NCBI RefSeq assembly: GCF_014644455.1
Contig: NZ_BMKS01000003.1
Span: 275,930-339,929, forward strand
Reading direction: 5' to 3'
DNA: 64,000 nucleotides
DNA from: Caldovatus sediminis
Lineage (GTDB): Bacteria; Pseudomonadota; Alphaproteobacteria; Acetobacterales; Acetobacteraceae
Positions 61,684 through 64,000 of this stretch are shown in pieces (position 1 is the stretch's first letter; each line of letters starts with the position of its first letter). The notes below the pieces were generated by a model. It had not been told where the DNA came from, made no database searches, and saw only the letters and a program-made list of their open reading frames with translations. The position numbers and the translations under genes were made by a program.

Positions 61684-61701
61684 TACGAGTTCGGGTACTG
61701 A
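61684..61701 (+). repeat. 18-base tandem copy of the tamB end, stop codon included
   Basis: Bases 61666-61683 (last five codons plus stop of tamB) are repeated directly in 61684-61701 with one substitution (A to G, which would change Glu to Gly). The copy lies after the stop and is not translated unless the first stop is read through. Confidence 0.85.
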
Positions 61702-61841
61702 CGGGCCGCGCGGCGCGCCGGCACCGATCCCCGGCGGCGGGCTGCCGGCCCTCGCCGCCGGCGTGGCCGCTCCAGGGCGAGGGAACCGGCATTCGGCGCG
61801 GCGGCGAGGGGGGGCCTTGCCGCTCCCCGAAGCCGCCGGCC

Positions 61842-62735
61842 CTACCCGTGCCGGCCCTCGCCGGACGACGCCTCGGGCGCGACCGCCCCGAGCCCGACCC
61901 AGGCGCGGGTGAACTCCGCGCCGAGCAGGAAGATCTGGGCCGAGTAGTAGACCCAGAGCAGCACCACAAGGAGCGCGCCTGCCGCGCCATAGCTCGCGGC
62001 AAGGCCGCTGCCGCCGATGTACCAGCCGATCAGCGACTTGCCGACGGTGAAGAGGAGCGCGGTGCCGACCGCGCCGACGGCGACGTCGCGCCAGCGCAGC
62101 CGACGGTCCGGGAGGACCTTGTAGATCGCGGCGAACAGCACCGCGGTCAGGGCGAAGCCGAACAGGAAGCTCAGCGTCCCGAGCAGCGCCCCCATCTCCG
62201 GGTGACGTCCGCCCGCCCAGGCCTCGAGCGCGGCCAGCGCGGCGCTGACGAGGAGCGAGACGAGCAGCAGGAATCCGGTCGCCGCCACCAGGCCGACGCT
62301 GAGCAGCCGGACCCGGACCAGGTGGGCGACGGTGACCGCCCGCGGCGCCGCCTGCCAGATGACGTTGAGGGCGGACTGGATCTCCGCGAACACGCCGCTG
62401 GCGGTGAGCAGCAGCACGCCGACGCTGACGATCGCGGGGATCCCCCCGCCGCCCGCCATGGCCTGCTCACCCGCGCCCGCGCCGACGCCGCGGACGACCG
62501 CCTCGACCGCCAGCGCCCCCTCGCGGCCGACCAGGGCGCGAAGCTGCGCCCCGACGGCGGCGCGGACCGCCTCCTCGCCGAAGCCGAGGCCGGCGATCGC
62601 GATGGCGACGACCAGAAGGGGGGCGAGCGAGAACATGGTGTAGCAGGCGATCGCCGCGCCGCGGGTCATCGCCTCGTGCTCGATGTAGCCGCTGACGGTG
62701 TCCCCGATCAGCCGCCATGCCGTGCGCAGCGGCAT
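61842..62735 (-). CDS. YihY/BrkB-family membrane protein
   Basis: A 297-residue inner-membrane protein with six hydrophobic segments. Family features: RGAAIACYTMFSLAPLLVVAIAIAGLGFG at the start (the N-terminal 'A.a.Y..f.l.P.l'), LTASGVFAEIQSALNVIWQA, a polar loop KVLPDRRLRWRDVAVGA, and the final YYSAQIFLLGAEFTRAW. YihY was once labelled RNase BN wrongly and BrkB was linked to serum resistance; recent work places the family in envelope or phospholipid handling. Convergent with tamB and 79 bases after the RND gene. Confidence 0.9.
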   Translation of the reverse strand: MPLRTAWRLIGDTVSGYIEHEAMTRGAAIACYTMFSLAPLLVVAIAIAGLGFGEEAVRAAVGAQLRALVGREGALAVEAVVRGVGAGAGEQAMAGGGGIPAIVSVGVLLLTASGVFAEIQSALNVIWQAAPRAVTVAHLVRVRLLSVGLVAATGFLLLVSLLVSAALAALEAWAGGRHPEMGALLGTLSFLFGFALTAVLFAAIYKVLPDRRLRWRDVAVGAVGTALLFTVGKSLIGWYIGGSGLAASYGAAGALLVVLLWVYYSAQIFLLGAEFTRAWVGLGAVAPEASSGEGRHG

Positions 62736-62814
62736 GCGCCCGTCCGTTTCCCTCGGTTGGCCCGCAGGGAGAACCGGGGAGGAGCCGGTGCGGTTGCGCG
62801 CCCGCGCGGCGCGG

Positions 62815-64000
62815 TCACGCCGGGTCGCGGAACAGCCGGTAGAGCGCCGGGATCACCAGCACGGTCAGCGCCGTCGAGGACAGGAGGCCGAAGATCAGCG
62901 ACACCGCGAGGCCCTGGAAGATCGGGTCGGCGAAGATGAAGGCGGCGCCGATCATCGCCGCCGCCGCGGTCAGCACGATCGGCTTGAACCGCACCGCCCC
63001 GGCCTCCAGCGCCACCTCGCGCACGCTGCGGCCGGCGCGGTCGGCGTGGCGGACGAAGTCCACCAGCAGGATCGAATTGCGCACGATGATGCCGGCGAGC
63101 GCGATGAAGCCGATCATCGAGGGCGCGGTGAAGGGCGCGCCGGTCAGCGCGTGCCCGAGCACCACCCCGATCAGCGTGAGCGGCACCGGCACCAGCACCA
63201 CCAGCGGCGCGAGAAAGCTGCGGAACTGCGCCACCACCAGCACGTAGATGCCGAGCAGCGCGACGGCGAAGGCCGCGCCCATGTCGCGGAAGGTGATGCG
63301 CGTGACCTCCCACTCGCCCTCCCACAGCAGGGAGAGCCGGCTCTCGTCCTCCGGCTGGCCGGCGAGGCGGATCTCCGGCACCGGGGCACCGCGGGCGGCA
63401 CGCTCGGCGAGGGCGTCGCGCACGGCGAACATGCCGTAGATCGGCGCCTCGTAGGCGCCGGCGAGCTCGGCCATCACCATCTCGGCGGCCCGGCCGTTGC
63501 GGCGGAACACGGGCGGGGAGGCGCGCTCCTCGACGACCTGGACGAGGTCGCCGAGCTCCACCGCGCCGCGCCGGCCCGGCACCGGCGTCGCGAGCAGCCG
63601 CTCCGACAGGCGGAGTTCCGGCTTCGGCAGGCGCACGACGATCTCGACCGGGTTCCGCCCGGGGCCGCGGTGCGAGTAGCCGACCGGAACGCCGCCCACC
63701 AGGGCGCGCAGCGTGTCGTACACCGCAGCCTCCTCGACGCCGTGGAACTCGAGCTCGTCGGCGAGCAGGCGGAAGCGCAGGCGCCGCCCCGGATCGCCGA
63801 TCGTGTCGTCGACGTCCACGATGAAGGGCACGGCGCGGAAGGCGTCGCGCACCGTCGCGGCTCCGGCGCGGCGCGCCTCGGCGTCCGGGCCGTAGATCTC
63901 GGCGAGCAGGGTGGCGAGGACCGGCGGGCCGGGCGGCACCTCCACCACCCGCAGGCGCGCGCCCTCGGGCAGCGGCAGGTCGGAGAGCAGGGTCCGCACC
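62815..64000 (-). CDS. RND efflux transporter permease subunit, C-terminal part
   Basis: The gene runs out of the window at 64000; 395 codons are visible. They cover the second periplasmic docking/porter part (VPPGPPVLATLLAEIYGPDAEA, FIVDVDDTIGD, IVVRLPKPELRLSERLL) and the last six membrane helices. Those contain AFAVALLGIYVLVVAQFRSF, the helix-10/11 segment GFIALAGIIVRNSILLVDF, RFKPIVLTAAAAMIGAAFI, and the end STALTVLVIPALYRLF. This is the AcrB/HAE1-like superfamily with a PGPPVL signature I associate with a distinct alpha/gammaproteobacterial clade. Proton-driven export of drugs or metals is likely. The adaptor gene would lie beyond the right edge. Confidence 0.91.
   Translation of the reverse strand, partial: VRTLLSDLPLPEGARLRVVEVPPGPPVLATLLAEIYGPDAEARRAGAATVRDAFRAVPFIVDVDDTIGDPGRRLRFRLLADELEFHGVEEAAVYDTLRALVGGVPVGYSHRGPGRNPVEIVVRLPKPELRLSERLLATPVPGRRGAVELGDLVQVVEERASPPVFRRNGRAAEMVMAELAGAYEAPIYGMFAVRDALAERAARGAPVPEIRLAGQPEDESRLSLLWEGEWEVTRITFRDMGAAFAVALLGIYVLVVAQFRSFLAPLVVLVPVPLTLIGVVLGHALTGAPFTAPSMIGFIALAGIIVRNSILLVDFVRHADRAGRSVREVALEAGAVRFKPIVLTAAAAMIGAAFIFADPIFQGLAVSLIFGLLSSTALTVLVIPALYRLFRDPA

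Noticed and set aside
1-64000. Mobile element or genomic island
   Set aside because: No transposase, integrase, tRNA attachment site or sustained composition change was seen; the two AT islets are too short.

Overview
The window is very GC-rich (clearly above 70% by eye) bacterial chromosome, almost fully coding, with two short AT-rich islets (about 16380-16440 and 54929-54963). The gene set points to an alphaproteobacterium, most likely an Acetobacteraceae member of the Roseomonas type: an ELM1-family protein, TamA/TamB, several Bug/TctC-type solute receptors, two branched-chain-amino-acid-type (LIV) ABC systems, a TRAP permease and hydantoinase-type genes. This assignment is inference from gene content. 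I saw no rRNA, tRNA, CRISPR array, transposase, integrase or prophage gene.

Layout. 1-10 kb: TRAP permease (dctQ end, dctM), a glycine-zipper/peptidoglycan-binding lipoprotein, mscL, an orphan peptide-type ABC receptor, pyrE, an ELM1 protein, small exported proteins, a DUF882 murein-peptidase-like protein, a ten-copy aspartate/glycine repeat protein and a DsbA/FrnE oxidoreductase. 10-15 kb: a compact LIV operon on the minus strand with a fused LivH-LivM permease. 15-21 kb: mazG and dnaE (minus), then an exported trypsin-like protease. 21-24 kb: a tripartite tricarboxylate transporter (tctB-tctA, with a convergent tctC). 24.5-37.4 kb: a catabolic/uptake block with hyuA-hyuB, cupin, FAD oxidase, a cytosine-deaminase-like amidohydrolase, an alpha/beta hydrolase and a second complete LIV transporter. 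37.9-40.3 kb: SPW protein, dienelactone hydrolase, orphan Bug receptor. 40.4-45.4 kb: a yhiI-rbbA-yhhJ-like ABC export operon. 45.9-48.5 kb: a YbhP-like EEP phosphohydrolase with a cardiolipin-synthase-like PLD protein. 48.5-52.7 kb: a sugar-type ABC importer. 53-54.7 kb: an FtsH-like protease whose N-terminus is split off by an apparent frameshift. 55.5-61.7 kb: tamA-tamB. 61.8 kb to the end: a YihY/BrkB protein and the C-terminal part of an RND efflux pump.

How the genes work together. Much of the window imports small organic solutes: TRAP, TTT, two LIV and one sugar ABC system, plus two orphan receptors. The central block couples one LIV importer to ATP-dependent cyclic-amide hydrolysis (HyuAB), an amidohydrolase, an esterase-type hydrolase and a flavin 2-hydroxy-acid oxidase. 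A pathway for a cyclic amide or N-heterocycle is a reasonable guess, but no substrate can be read from sequence. The cell-envelope theme is carried by TamAB, the PLD protein, MscL, the lipoprotein, the murein peptidase and the RbbA-type exporter. A near-perfect FNR/CRP-family operator lies in the divergent promoter region of the exporter operon.

Tight stop/start overlaps (ATGA, GTGA, TGATG) run through the operons and suggest translational coupling. Several starts are GTG.
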